NCBI GenBank assembly: GCA_900550255.1
Contig: URQZ01000006.1
Location: 1 to 64,000 of the forward strand
Origin: an uncultured Mycoplasmatota bacterium
GTDB taxonomy: Bacteria > Bacillota_I > Bacilli_A > RF39 > UBA660
Length of the DNA: 64,000 nucleotides
Direction of reading: 5' to 3'
A model generated the notes under the pieces. That model was not told the DNA's origin, searched no databases, and worked only from the letters and a program-made list of their open reading frames with translations. The position numbers were made by a program, and so were the translations under genes. Shown here one piece after another: positions 51,352 to 59,002 of the stretch. How positions within the stretch are numbered: the stretch's first letter is position 1; each line of letters starts with the position of its first letter.

Positions 51352-52814
51352 TAATTATCAGCCTTTCTTTTTTTATTTTTAATATTTAAAAACAGTGGCC
51401 TATTTTTAATTTTATTATTTGATTTTCTAATAATAGCGTAGTTTTGACTTTTAATATCAAAAGGAGAAATTGGAGATAAGTAGGAAACTCCTTGCATTTC
51501 TAGACTACATAGTTTGGTAATAAATATTAATCCAGCAATTATAAATCCAACTAATCCACAAAATAGTGAGAAGAAGATAAAGATGAATCGCCATAATCTT
51601 GTAGCGTTTACAAAATCTATATCAGTATATAAAAGACCACATATTGCAGTAATGGCAACAATTATAACAACAATTGGTGATATAATACCGGCTGCAACAG
51701 CAGCATCACCAAGTACTAATGCTCCAACAATACTTATGGCAGATCCCATCGAAGTAGGTATTCTTATATCGCTTTCTCTTAAAATTTCGAAGGTTGTAAT
51801 TAACATGATTACTTCAAAGGCTGTAGGGAAGGGAACTCCTTCTCTTTGAATAGAGAGAGATATTAAGAGTTCATTTGGAATCACTTGTTGGTCAAAAGTA
51901 GTTATTGCAATATAGAAACTTGGTGTTATGATTGTTAAAATAAAGGCTATAATTCTTAAGATTCTTGTAAAGTTTGAATTTATTTCTCTTTGGTAATCAT
52001 CTTCTGGAGATTGTAAATAATCAACAAATAGTGCTGGTGTTATTAAAACAAATGGAGAATTTTCAATTAGTATAATTATTCTTCCTTCTAACAAGTATTT
52101 ACTTGCTAAATCTGGTCTTTCTGTACTTTTAAGTTTAGGAAAGGCTGATTTTTGTTTTTCATTTATATATTCTCTTATAGTTCCACTATCTAAAATACCA
52201 TCAATATCTATTGTTTGTAATTTCTTTTTTATTTTATCGACGTTTTTTTTGTCTACTATATCATTTATAAAGGCAATTGTTACTTTTGTTTTTGTTCTTC
52301 GACCTACAGTAGTTTCATCAAACCATAAGTTATAATCTTTGATTCTTTTTCTTATTAAACCCAGGTTAGTGGAATTGTTTTCAGTAAAGCTATCTTTTGG
52401 TCCTCTTACAACTGATTCACTCGTTGATTCGGTTACACCACGATCTAGGGTATTTTTGGTTTCAACGACAATGGCTTTATTTTCTTTTTCTACAAAAATA
52501 ACAGTGTATCCGCTAGATAGGTGAAAACAGACATCATCATATGTTGTAACTATTTTTAAATGACTATTATAAATAGTGTTTTTTAATGATTTAAATAGGT
52601 TTTCAAAGAAAGAATGGCCATCTCTTTTTACATATTCTCCTAAATCTTTCATTAAAAAATCACTTATTTTATCATCACTACTTACACTTTCTAAATAGAT
52701 ATATAATATTTCTTTTTTATTTATTTTTATTTTTCTTGAAACAAGATCACTACTGTTTCCATATTTGTTTTGAATTGTTTCAAGTATTTTATCTATATTT
52801 TTATCTAAATTCAT
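51351..52814 (-). CDS. gerAA: Germinant receptor A subunit (GerAA/GerKA)
   Basis: A 487-residue protein: a soluble N-terminal domain (1-240), then about five to six membrane helices with the family's P-F-V-L-I-T-P-A-L-F and I-S-I-Q-R-E-G-V-P-F-P-T segments. It forms the ion-channel core of the receptor. The gene order here is A-C-B, as in the gerK locus of some clostridia, rather than A-B-C as in the Bacillus gerA operon. It is divergent from rlmCD. Confidence 0.94.
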   Translation of the reverse strand: MNLDKNIDKILETIQNKYGNSSDLVSRKIKINKKEILYIYLESVSSDDKISDFLMKDLGEYVKRDGHSFFENLFKSLKNTIYNSHLKIVTTYDDVCFHLSSGYTVIFVEKENKAIVVETKNTLDRGVTESTSESVVRGPKDSFTENNSTNLGLIRKRIKDYNLWFDETTVGRRTKTKVTIAFINDIVDKKNVDKIKKKLQTIDIDGILDSGTIREYINEKQKSAFPKLKSTERPDLASKYLLEGRIIILIENSPFVLITPALFVDYLQSPEDDYQREINSNFTRILRIIAFILTIITPSFYIAITTFDQQVIPNELLISLSIQREGVPFPTAFEVIMLITTFEILRESDIRIPTSMGSAISIVGALVLGDAAVAAGIISPIVVIIVAITAICGLLYTDIDFVNATRLWRFIFIFFSLFCGLVGFIIAGLIFITKLCSLEMQGVSYLSPISPFDIKSQNYAIIRKSNNKIKNRPLFLNIKNKKRKADN

Positions 52815-52877
52815 AAATATCCCTCTATTTCTATATTATTATTACCAAAAAAAGGAATTTTATTATAAAAAATGTAT

Positions 52878-52906
52878 TTGAATTTTCTGTTTTTTTCTTT
52901 TATAAT
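52878..52906 (+). promoter_or_regulatory. Promoter of rlmCD
   Basis: TTGAAT at 52878-52883 and TATAAT at 52901-52906 with a 17-base spacer. The start codon lies 17 bases beyond the -10 box. Confidence 0.8.
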
Positions 52907-52923
52907 TAGAGTGGTGATGAAGT

Positions 52924-54147
52924 ATGAAATATGAAGTTTTAATTAGTTCAATTGATCATAGTGGAAGAGGAATTTCTAGAATTGATAATAAAATTGTTTT
53001 TGTTCCTAAGACTTTGATAGGTGATAGATGTATTGTTAAAATTACAAAAACGAAAAAAAATTATTTTGAAGCGGAATTAGTTGAACTATTAGAAAAAGGT
53101 CCAAAAAGAATAAAGGCTGTTTGTCCTTATTTTGATATTTGTGGTGGCTGTGATTTACTTCATATGTCATATAAAGATCAATTACGTTATAAGGAAGAAA
53201 AGGTTAAAAATATTATTTCAAGGTATACAAGTTTGGATAAAAAGATTGTAAAGAAGATAATACCTTGTGATTCTAAGTATTTTTATCGTAATAAGGTTAA
53301 TTTTAAAGTTAGAAAAAAAGTTGGTTTTTATCAAAAGAAAAGTTATGATATAGTTGAGGTTAAGAGATGTCTAATTGCTGATAGTAATATAAATGATATT
53401 TTAAACTTAATAAGAAATAATATAAATCTTGATTTTGTCAAAGAGATAACTATTAGGTCTAGTTTAAAGAATGATGACGATATGGTTATCTTTCACACAA
53501 CTAAAAAAATTAATGTTGATGCTTTAAAAGGTATTGTTAGTTCAATTGTTTTTTATGATGGTAAAAAATATGAAGTTGAATATGGCAAACCTTATATAAG
53601 TGATAAAATTGGTAAGTATGAATTTATAATTTCGCCCGATTCTTTTTTTCAAGTTAATACAAGACAGGTTGAAAATTTATATGATCAAGTTTTAGAGTAT
53701 GCTGATTTAAAAAAGACGGATACGGTTTTAGATTTATATTCAGGTACGGGGACAATTGGAATTTATTTAAGTAGTAAAGTTTCAAAGGTTATAAGTATTG
53801 AGATTAATAAGGATGCTAATAAAGATGCCATTAAAAATAAAAGGTTAAATAATGTTGATAATATTGAATTTATGTGTGGGGATGCATCTGTTTTAATCGA
53901 TCAAGTAAAAGATAAAATAGATGTTTTAATTGTTGATCCTCCACGTTCAGGTCTTAATGATGAATGTATAAATAACATAATTAAAACTAAGGCTGATAGA
54001 GTTGTTTATGTTTCCTGTGATCCAATAACTCTAGCACGCGATTTGGAAAAATTAAAAAGTAAATATGATACTTTAGAGATAACACCAGTTGATATGTTTT
54101 GTAATACTTATCATGTTGAGTGTGTATGCGTGTTAAATAGGCGATAA
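52924..54147 (+). CDS. rlmCD: 23S rRNA (uracil-C5)-methyltransferase (RlmCD/RumA family)
   Basis: A 407-residue SAM-dependent enzyme: TRAM domain (1-60), an iron-sulphur motif C-P-Y-F-D-I-C-G-G-C near residues 63-72 with a fourth cysteine near 148, a methyltransferase fold with L-D-L-Y-S-G-T-G, and the catalytic V-S-C-D-P near residue 362. It methylates U747 and/or U1939 of 23S rRNA. The C terminus (Y-H-V-E-C-V-C-V-L-N-R-R) is unusual; a second copy of this 3' end encoding the more standard Y-H-V-E-C-V-T-I-L lies at 56212, suggesting that the gene's end was replaced by an insertion. Confidence 0.94.
   Translation: MKYEVLISSIDHSGRGISRIDNKIVFVPKTLIGDRCIVKITKTKKNYFEAELVELLEKGPKRIKAVCPYFDICGGCDLLHMSYKDQLRYKEEKVKNIISRYTSLDKKIVKKIIPCDSKYFYRNKVNFKVRKKVGFYQKKSYDIVEVKRCLIADSNINDILNLIRNNINLDFVKEITIRSSLKNDDDMVIFHTTKKINVDALKGIVSSIVFYDGKKYEVEYGKPYISDKIGKYEFIISPDSFFQVNTRQVENLYDQVLEYADLKKTDTVLDLYSGTGTIGIYLSSKVSKVISIEINKDANKDAIKNKRLNNVDNIEFMCGDASVLIDQVKDKIDVLIVDPPRSGLNDECINNIIKTKADRVVYVSCDPITLARDLEKLKSKYDTLEITPVDMFCNTYHVECVCVLNRR
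54109..54125 (+). repeat. 17-bp direct repeat, copy 1 (inside the rlmCD 3' end)
   Basis: TATCATGTTGAGTGTGT occurs here as codons for Y-H-V-E-C-V and again at 56212-56228. The two copies flank about 2.1 kb that contains the two P-loop kinases and the HAD gene. Candidate attachment-like repeat. Confidence 0.85.
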
Positions 54148-54360
54148 ACCCTTATAAATAAAGAGAAAACTAACTATTCAGTAGGGGTCAAAAAATGGTG
54201 AAAAAACGATAAAAAATTGATATTTTTATTGATTTTTGAAAAAAATATTGTTGAGGTTGTTTGTGGAGAATATGTTTCCTCATACTATATAAGATTGTAT
54301 GTGTTGTAGAGTTAATAATAAATATAAATTATGAAAGCATGTTTTGAAAGAAGGAAAAAT

Positions 54361-54924
54361 ATGAAAAATATAATGATACTTGGAACTTGTAGAACAGGTA
54401 AAACTACATTTTCTAAATTATTACAAAAAGAACTAGAAAATTATCAAATTATAGAAGTTGATGCTATTATTTCGGCATTACAAAGCACTTTTGATGATAT
54501 TCAGATTGGTTTTACTCATGATTATTTGAAATATAATAAATTATCTCAATTTATCAATATATTACTTCAAAAAAATAAAAGTAGATTAGGAAATGAATAT
54601 AGTTATATAATTAATTCAGATTCAATAATGCCAGTGGATTTAATTAATTATTTTGATTTATCAAATACTATAGTTTATTATTTTGTGAATTCTAGTTTGA
54701 CCGTTGAGGAAATATTTAATAATTGTAGATATTATGATGATGAAAATCAATGGACTTCAAAAAGAACAAATGAAAATTTATTAAATCATATAAAAAAAGC
54801 AAAAGAATTTGAAAATCAAATAATAGAACAATGTAAAAAATATAATATGAAATATATTGATACATCTTATAACAGAGAAAGTATTTTTAATGAATTGCTA
54901 AATGAAATAAAGGAGAATATATGA
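54361..54924 (+). CDS. P-loop nucleoside/small-molecule kinase-like protein (paralogue 1)
   Basis: A 187-residue protein with Walker A G-T-C-R-T-G-K-T at residues 8-15 and the core of adenylate/shikimate-type kinases. The middle has an aspartate-rich V-D-A-I segment after strand 2 where kinases bind substrate. No substrate can be named. It overlaps the next gene by four bases, and that gene is clearly homologous (M-K-N-I-x-I-x-G-x-x-R-x-G-K), so this is a tandem duplication. AGAAGGA precedes ATG 54361. It lies just after the altered rlmCD end. Confidence 0.75.
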   Translation: MKNIMILGTCRTGKTTFSKLLQKELENYQIIEVDAIISALQSTFDDIQIGFTHDYLKYNKLSQFINILLQKNKSRLGNEYSYIINSDSIMPVDLINYFDLSNTIVYYFVNSSLTVEEIFNNCRYYDDENQWTSKRTNENLLNHIKKAKEFENQIIEQCKKYNMKYIDTSYNRESIFNELLNEIKENI

Positions 54925-55478
54925 AAAATATAATAATAATTGGACCATCTAGAGTTGGAAAATCTACATTGGCATCTATATTGTGTGCGAAATATAATTT
55001 TAATTATATGAGTGGTGATAGCATTAGAAATGCTTTCATTAATATATATCCTGAACTTGGATATACAGTAGAAAATACTATTGAGAATAAAGATTTTTGT
55101 AAATTTATTAACTTTATAATTAATGAAAACAATATACATTTAAAAAGAAATATTTATTATGTTATTGATTCGGCTGATATTTTAATTAAAAATGCTAAAG
55201 AAATATTTAAAAATTCTTTAATAATTGGTATTGGATGTAAAGAAATTTCTGCTGAAAAATTGAAAAATAAAATATTAGAACATGATATTAATCTTGATTG
55301 GACTTATGGATACCGTGAGGAAGATCTTTTATCTATTTCAAAAGAAACAATTAATAATAGTATAAATCTTTATAATGAATGTATTTTAAATAATATTTGT
55401 TATTTTGATACTTCATTAGATAGATATGAAACATATAATGATATTTATAAATATATAGAAAGCAATATTGAGGTATAA
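54921..55478 (+). CDS. P-loop nucleoside/small-molecule kinase-like protein (paralogue 2)
   Basis: A 185-residue paralogue of the preceding protein: Walker A G-P-S-R-V-G-K-S-T at residues 8-16, then M-S-G-D-S-I-R-N-A-F, a substrate-side aspartate, and the same C-terminal layout (Y-F-D-T-S-x-x-R). Overlap with its neighbour and the HAD gene two bases downstream suggest one operon and a shared phosphorylated substrate. Function not known. Confidence 0.75.
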   Translation: MKNIIIIGPSRVGKSTLASILCAKYNFNYMSGDSIRNAFINIYPELGYTVENTIENKDFCKFINFIINENNIHLKRNIYYVIDSADILIKNAKEIFKNSLIIGIGCKEISAEKLKNKILEHDINLDWTYGYREEDLLSISKETINNSINLYNECILNNICYFDTSLDRYETYNDIYKYIESNIEV

Positions 55479-55480
55479 TT

Positions 55481-56077
55481 ATGGATAGAATATTTTTATT
55501 TGATCTTGGAAATGTTTTGGCAAAATCTTTAGATGATTATGGTTTGTATAACAAATTAAATTGTAAAATTCCCTATGATGAATTTTTAAAATACTGGTGG
55601 GGTGATGAGTTAGTTTTAAAAGCTCATATGGGACTTGCTACAGATGATGAACATGTTGAAGCGTTATTGAAATTCTGTAAGAGTGATTTATCAATTAAAC
55701 AATTTTATGAAATATATAATGGTTTAGATAATTCTTTATATGATGATACTGTTGAAATTATAAATGACTTAAAAAATAAAGGGTATAAGATCGGAATCTT
55801 ATCCAATCTTAGATTAATGGATTACAAAAGATATAAACAACAAATTGAAAAAATAAATTTTGATTATATATTTTTATCATATGAAATGAAATGTATAAAA
55901 CCATCTAGCGATATTTATTTACAAGTGATTGATGTACTTGATTGTGAAGCAGATAATATAATATTTTTTGATGATAATCAAAGGAATGTAAATGGCGCAA
56001 AACAACTTGGCATTAACGCTTATCAAGTAACAGGCGAAAATATAAAAGAAATTTTTTATAAAATAATAAATATATAA
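55481..56077 (+). CDS. HAD-superfamily phosphatase (YihX-like)
   Basis: A 198-residue HAD-IA hydrolase. Motif I is F-D-L-G-N-V-L, a D-x-x-N variant typical of the YihX subfamily; motif II is L-S-N; motif III has K-P-S; motif IV is F-F-D-D-N. YihX itself is an alpha-glucose-1-phosphate phosphatase, but relatives act on many sugar phosphates. It follows the two kinases by two bases, so phosphorylation and dephosphorylation may be paired. Confidence 0.87.
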   Translation: MDRIFLFDLGNVLAKSLDDYGLYNKLNCKIPYDEFLKYWWGDELVLKAHMGLATDDEHVEALLKFCKSDLSIKQFYEIYNGLDNSLYDDTVEIINDLKNKGYKIGILSNLRLMDYKRYKQQIEKINFDYIFLSYEMKCIKPSSDIYLQVIDVLDCEADNIIFFDDNQRNVNGAKQLGINAYQVTGENIKEIFYKIINI

Positions 56078-56119
56078 TATAAATTTATGCTAATTGCTTT
56101 ATAAGAAGATTAATACATA

Positions 56120-56210
56120 CATAATAAACATTCTTAATAGTTATACGTTTATTATGAAGTAGTCAATTATAAACATACACATAAAATACAGTTATTCATA
56201 ATAGACATTC
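56120..56210. repeat. Direct and inverted repeats beside the rlmCD remnant
   Basis: Copies of CATAATA(A/G)ACATTC at 56120-56133 and 56197-56210, and the inverted GTTTATTATG at 56147-56156. The first copy and the inverted one form a perfect 10-base inverted repeat. Their spacing resembles recombinase arm sites, but this is inference. Confidence 0.7.
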
Positions 56211-56211
56211 A

Positions 56212-56262
56212 TATCATGTTGAGTGTGTGACGATATTACATCGAAAAAAGATTGAAAAATAA
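56212..56262 (+). pseudogene. Displaced 3' end of rlmCD
   Basis: Read in frame from 56212, the codons spell Y-H-V-E-C-V-T-I-L-H-R-K-K-I-E-K and a TAA at 56260-56262. This is a typical end of RlmCD/RumA proteins. The first 17 bases are identical to the real gene's 3' end at 54109-54125. No upstream part of the gene is present. It is the best evidence that DNA was inserted in, or recombined at, the end of rlmCD. Confidence 0.75.
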
Positions 56263-56437
56263 AAGCTTTTGTTAGAATTGAAAATCAAGTTTAGATGGAT
56301 AAGGTGACTCTACATTTAATGATAAAACATTTGTTGTTTTTGAAAGGCTTAAATTAATAAAAAATACAAAATGTAAATATAAATTGATGGAAATATTATT
56401 CTTTAATGATAAGACGTTTCAATAGAAGGAGTAAATA

Positions 56438-57232
56438 ATGGATTATAAACAAATAAACAAATTTGTAAAAGTGATACAAAAACATGAAAATATAAATGTT
56501 ATGGTCAAAAATATTACAAGTGATACTATTTTATATAATTATCAAGAAAATAACATTTTTGTTTCTGCTAGTATTATAAAAGTTCCTATTATGTTAGCTA
56601 TATTAAATTATGTGTTGAATAGTGATATTAAATTATATAGTTACATTAATATAGATAAAGATGATATATTGAGTGATAATAAATGTTTTAAAAAGGAAAT
56701 ATATCAATATAGCATAGAAGAATTAATAACATGGATGATTACAGTGTCTGATAATTCATCTACAAATGTATTAATTAAATATTTAGGTTTTGAAAAGATT
56801 AACAAATATTTTAAAGAAATAGGATTAAAAAATACTAAATTAGAGAGATATATGCTTGATGAGGAAGCTATAAATAAAGGTAAAAATAATTATACTTCAC
56901 TAAACGATATGTATAAATGTTTTAAATATATAATAAATAAAGAAATTTTGACAAATGAATTTTGCGATTTAGCACTAAGTATATTATATAAACAAAAGGT
57001 AAATAATCAAATTAATAAATATATTAAAAATATTAAATTTGCACATAAAACAGGATCCCTTGAGTATTTGAATAGTGATGTTGGCATTTTTGAATTAAAT
57101 AAACAAATATATTTTATTGGAATTTCAGTATACGATACTCCAGAGAAAAATGGAGATCGAGAAAATGTTGGAAGATTATCCGAAATAATTTATAAATATA
57201 TTCTGGAGCAAAATTTATTATGTAGTAGTTAG
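56438..57232 (+). CDS. Class A beta-lactamase-like serine hydrolase
   Basis: A 264-residue protein of the beta-lactamase 2 family. The active-site motifs are S45-I-I-K48, S-D-N near residue 107 and K-T-G near 206. The Omega-loop position has R-Y-M-L-D-E-E, the form seen in non-lactamase relatives, so real penicillin resistance is doubtful. No signal peptide is present, so it is likely cytoplasmic, odd for a lactamase. GAAGGAG precedes the start. The right neighbours are a Cof-type HAD and an HD protein. Confidence 0.85.
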   Translation: MDYKQINKFVKVIQKHENINVMVKNITSDTILYNYQENNIFVSASIIKVPIMLAILNYVLNSDIKLYSYINIDKDDILSDNKCFKKEIYQYSIEELITWMITVSDNSSTNVLIKYLGFEKINKYFKEIGLKNTKLERYMLDEEAINKGKNNYTSLNDMYKCFKYIINKEILTNEFCDLALSILYKQKVNNQINKYIKNIKFAHKTGSLEYLNSDVGIFELNKQIYFIGISVYDTPEKNGDRENVGRLSEIIYKYILEQNLLCSS

Positions 57233-57299
57233 TTACACAAAAACAATTATTTATAATTGATTATTATATGATTTAAGTGTAAAAAGAAAGGGAATAGCT

Positions 57300-58004
57300 A
57301 TGGATGTAAATAAAAAAATTTTTGTTAGTGATTATGATCAGACTTTTTATTTAAATGATGAAGATATAGAAAAAAATAAAATAGCTATAAATGAATTTCG
57401 GAAAAAAGGAAATATTTTTGTTATTGCAACAGGCAGAAGCTATTTTGATTTTCAAAATAAAGTTGATGAATATAATCTCAATTATGATTATGTAATTATA
57501 AATCATGGAGCAACAATACTAGATAAAAATAATAATATATTAATTAATTTTCCAATAAAAAATGAAATAATACCACATATAAAGAATGATTTGCAACTTG
57601 AAAAATCTATCAAAGGTTTTTGTTGCAGTGGATTAGAAAGTAGAGTTGATTTTAATCATAAAAACTTAACTAAAATAAATGCAAGATATAATTCAAAAGA
57701 AGAAGCAATGAAAATAAATGATAATATTAATGCTAAATATTTTGAATTTGTCAATTCTTATTACGTTACAATAAATTCATTAGAAATAATATCTAATAAA
57801 ACTAACAAATCAAAAGCAATAGATTTGTTAATAAATAAATTAAAACTATCAAAAGAAAATGTATATACAATTGGTGATGGTTATAGTGATATTGAAATGG
57901 TTAAAAATTTTAATGGTTATGCCATGAAAAAATCAGTTGATGAATTAAAAAAAGTGGCAAAAAAAGAATATGATAGTGTGTCGGAATTAATAAATGAAAT
58001 ATAA
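57300..58004 (+). CDS. Cof-type HAD-IIB hydrolase
   Basis: A 234-residue HAD phosphatase of the Cof/YidA type: motif I D-Y-D-Q-T (residue 11), A-T-G-R-S near 44, a cap domain, then motif IV G-D-G-Y-S-D-I-E-M near residue 195. The usual glycine after the second aspartate is Q here. It dephosphorylates sugar phosphates or similar. AAAGGGAA lies upstream. Substrate unknown. Confidence 0.88.
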   Translation: MDVNKKIFVSDYDQTFYLNDEDIEKNKIAINEFRKKGNIFVIATGRSYFDFQNKVDEYNLNYDYVIINHGATILDKNNNILINFPIKNEIIPHIKNDLQLEKSIKGFCCSGLESRVDFNHKNLTKINARYNSKEEAMKINDNINAKYFEFVNSYYVTINSLEIISNKTNKSKAIDLLINKLKLSKENVYTIGDGYSDIEMVKNFNGYAMKKSVDELKKVAKKEYDSVSELINEI

Positions 58005-58030
58005 TTATTATAAAAATAAGGAGAATTTTT

Positions 58031-58066
58031 ATGATTAAGGAAGTTAAGAAAAGAAATTTAATATGA
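58031..58066 (+). CDS. 11-codon leader ORF overlapping the HD gene
   Basis: AAGGAG is followed by ATG at 58031 and a frame ending in TGA that overlaps the ATG at 58063 (ATGA). It would encode M-I-K-E-V-K-K-R-N-L-I. It could couple translation to the HD gene or be the remnant of another gene. Low confidence. Confidence 0.35.
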   Translation: MIKEVKKRNLI

Positions 58067-58587
58067 GTTTGTATGAAATTTTAAGTGATGAAAATGTTGT
58101 AGAAAGTATTAACAATAATTTAGATTATTTAGTAAAATGTATTCCTGAAATTAAATATATGATGGGTTTCGAACACAAACATCCACATCATCATTTAGAT
58201 GTATGGCAGCATACTTTATTAGCGCTTAATTTTTCTGAAATTGATTTTGATATAAGATTAACTCTTTTATTACACGACATAGGAAAACCTTTTTCATTTC
58301 AAGAGAAAGATGGAATAAGACATTTTAATGGACATCCAAAGGTTTCAGCTATTATGTCCTATGATATATTAAAAAGAATAGGTTTTGGAGAAGATTATAT
58401 CCAAAAAATTTGTTATTATATTAAAAATCATGATAACCCCATATCTAATAAATTAATTGAAAATAATTATAATGATGCAATATTTCTTTATAAAATTCAA
58501 AAATGTGATGTACTAGCTCATCACCCTGAAAAAATAGAAAAAAGAAAACAATATTTAAAAAAAATAGGTAGTAAATTACAAATTTAA
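58063..58587 (+). CDS. HD-domain protein (CCA-adding-enzyme-like HD)
   Basis: A 174-residue protein with one HD domain: H-H-H-L-D-V-W-Q-H-T-L-L-A-L near residue 44, L-L-L-H-D-I-G-K-P near 71 with the metal-binding H-D, and G-H-P-K-V-S-A near 92. These are as in the HD domain of tRNA nucleotidyltransferases and related phosphohydrolases, here without a polymerase domain. It could remove phosphates from nucleotides or tRNA ends. It seems to be the last of the accessory genes. Confidence 0.82.
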   Translation: MSLYEILSDENVVESINNNLDYLVKCIPEIKYMMGFEHKHPHHHLDVWQHTLLALNFSEIDFDIRLTLLLHDIGKPFSFQEKDGIRHFNGHPKVSAIMSYDILKRIGFGEDYIQKICYYIKNHDNPISNKLIENNYNDAIFLYKIQKCDVLAHHPEKIEKRKQYLKKIGSKLQI

Positions 58588-58685
58588 TAAATGGCAATAG
58601 TTTTTTTAAAATAATTTAAATGTAATTATAAAAAAGTAATTATTAAAACTTAATTTGTTTGATATATTAATAGTATAATCAATTT

Positions 58686-58825
58686 AGGAAACTTCAATTG
58701 TTTGGGTATCTACTCCTATCTTTATTGGTAGCGGTTATAAAAAAATGACACTCATTCAATGAGTGTCGCATCTAAATTATTTAGGTAGACATTCAACTCG
58801 CAAAATTGAATGTTTCCTTTTTATT
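58686..58825 (+). ncRNA. Candidate structured small RNA
   Basis: A TATAAT at 58674-58679 would start a transcript near 58686. Its 5' end (AGGAAACTTCAATT, 58686-58699) pairs with AATTGAATGTTTCCT at 58804-58818, closing the molecule. Inside are a perfect hairpin (GACACTCA/TGAGTGTC, 58747-58767) and a smaller one (CTAAAT/ATTTAG). The 3' end is also an intrinsic terminator: ACATTCAA/TTGAATGT (58789-58813), then TTCCTTTTT. The terminator and the closing stem compete, as in an attenuator. I do not recognise a known family. Confidence 0.55.
58789..58822 (+). terminator. Terminator at the end of the candidate RNA
   Basis: ACATTCAA pairs with TTGAATGT around a nine-base loop; TTCCTTTTT follows. Confidence 0.7.
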
Positions 58826-59002
58826 GTATACAAATTTTGTTGACAAATACACGATAACATAAGAAATTTTTTTTGACAAGTTGATAGATTGCTTTTTAAT
58901 CATTATTTTCAATATGTTTTGATTTAGTACAATAAAAAACATTAGTAGAAAAAAAGTAAACTTTATAGTACAATAGTATTAATTAATAAAATAAGAAAGA
59001 AG

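Larger units (their letters stand above)
56078..56437. other. 360-bp gap: junction repeats and rlmCD remnant
   Basis: There is no intact gene here. CATAATAAACATTC (56120-56133) is repeated with one change at 56197-56210, and GTTTATTATG at 56147-56156 is its inverted partner. The second copy stops one base before the rlmCD remnant. From about 56300 to 56425 there is a short open stretch (about 40 codons, ending at the TAG near 56424) without start or recognised identity, possibly part of a decayed gene. Confidence 0.7.
58588..59002. other. 415-bp gap holding a candidate small RNA and promoter-like sequences
   Basis: No protein-coding frame is seen. 58673-58826 contains a promoter, a structured segment and a terminator (listed separately). 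From 58838 on there are two TTGACA boxes and two TACAAT-like boxes that probably serve the PncC-like gene. Confidence 0.7.

Noticed and set aside
58681..58827. Purine-type riboswitch, suggested by TCTACC on the reverse strand
   Set aside because: The two loop sequences and the junction bases of purine riboswitches are missing, and promoter and terminator point to the + strand.
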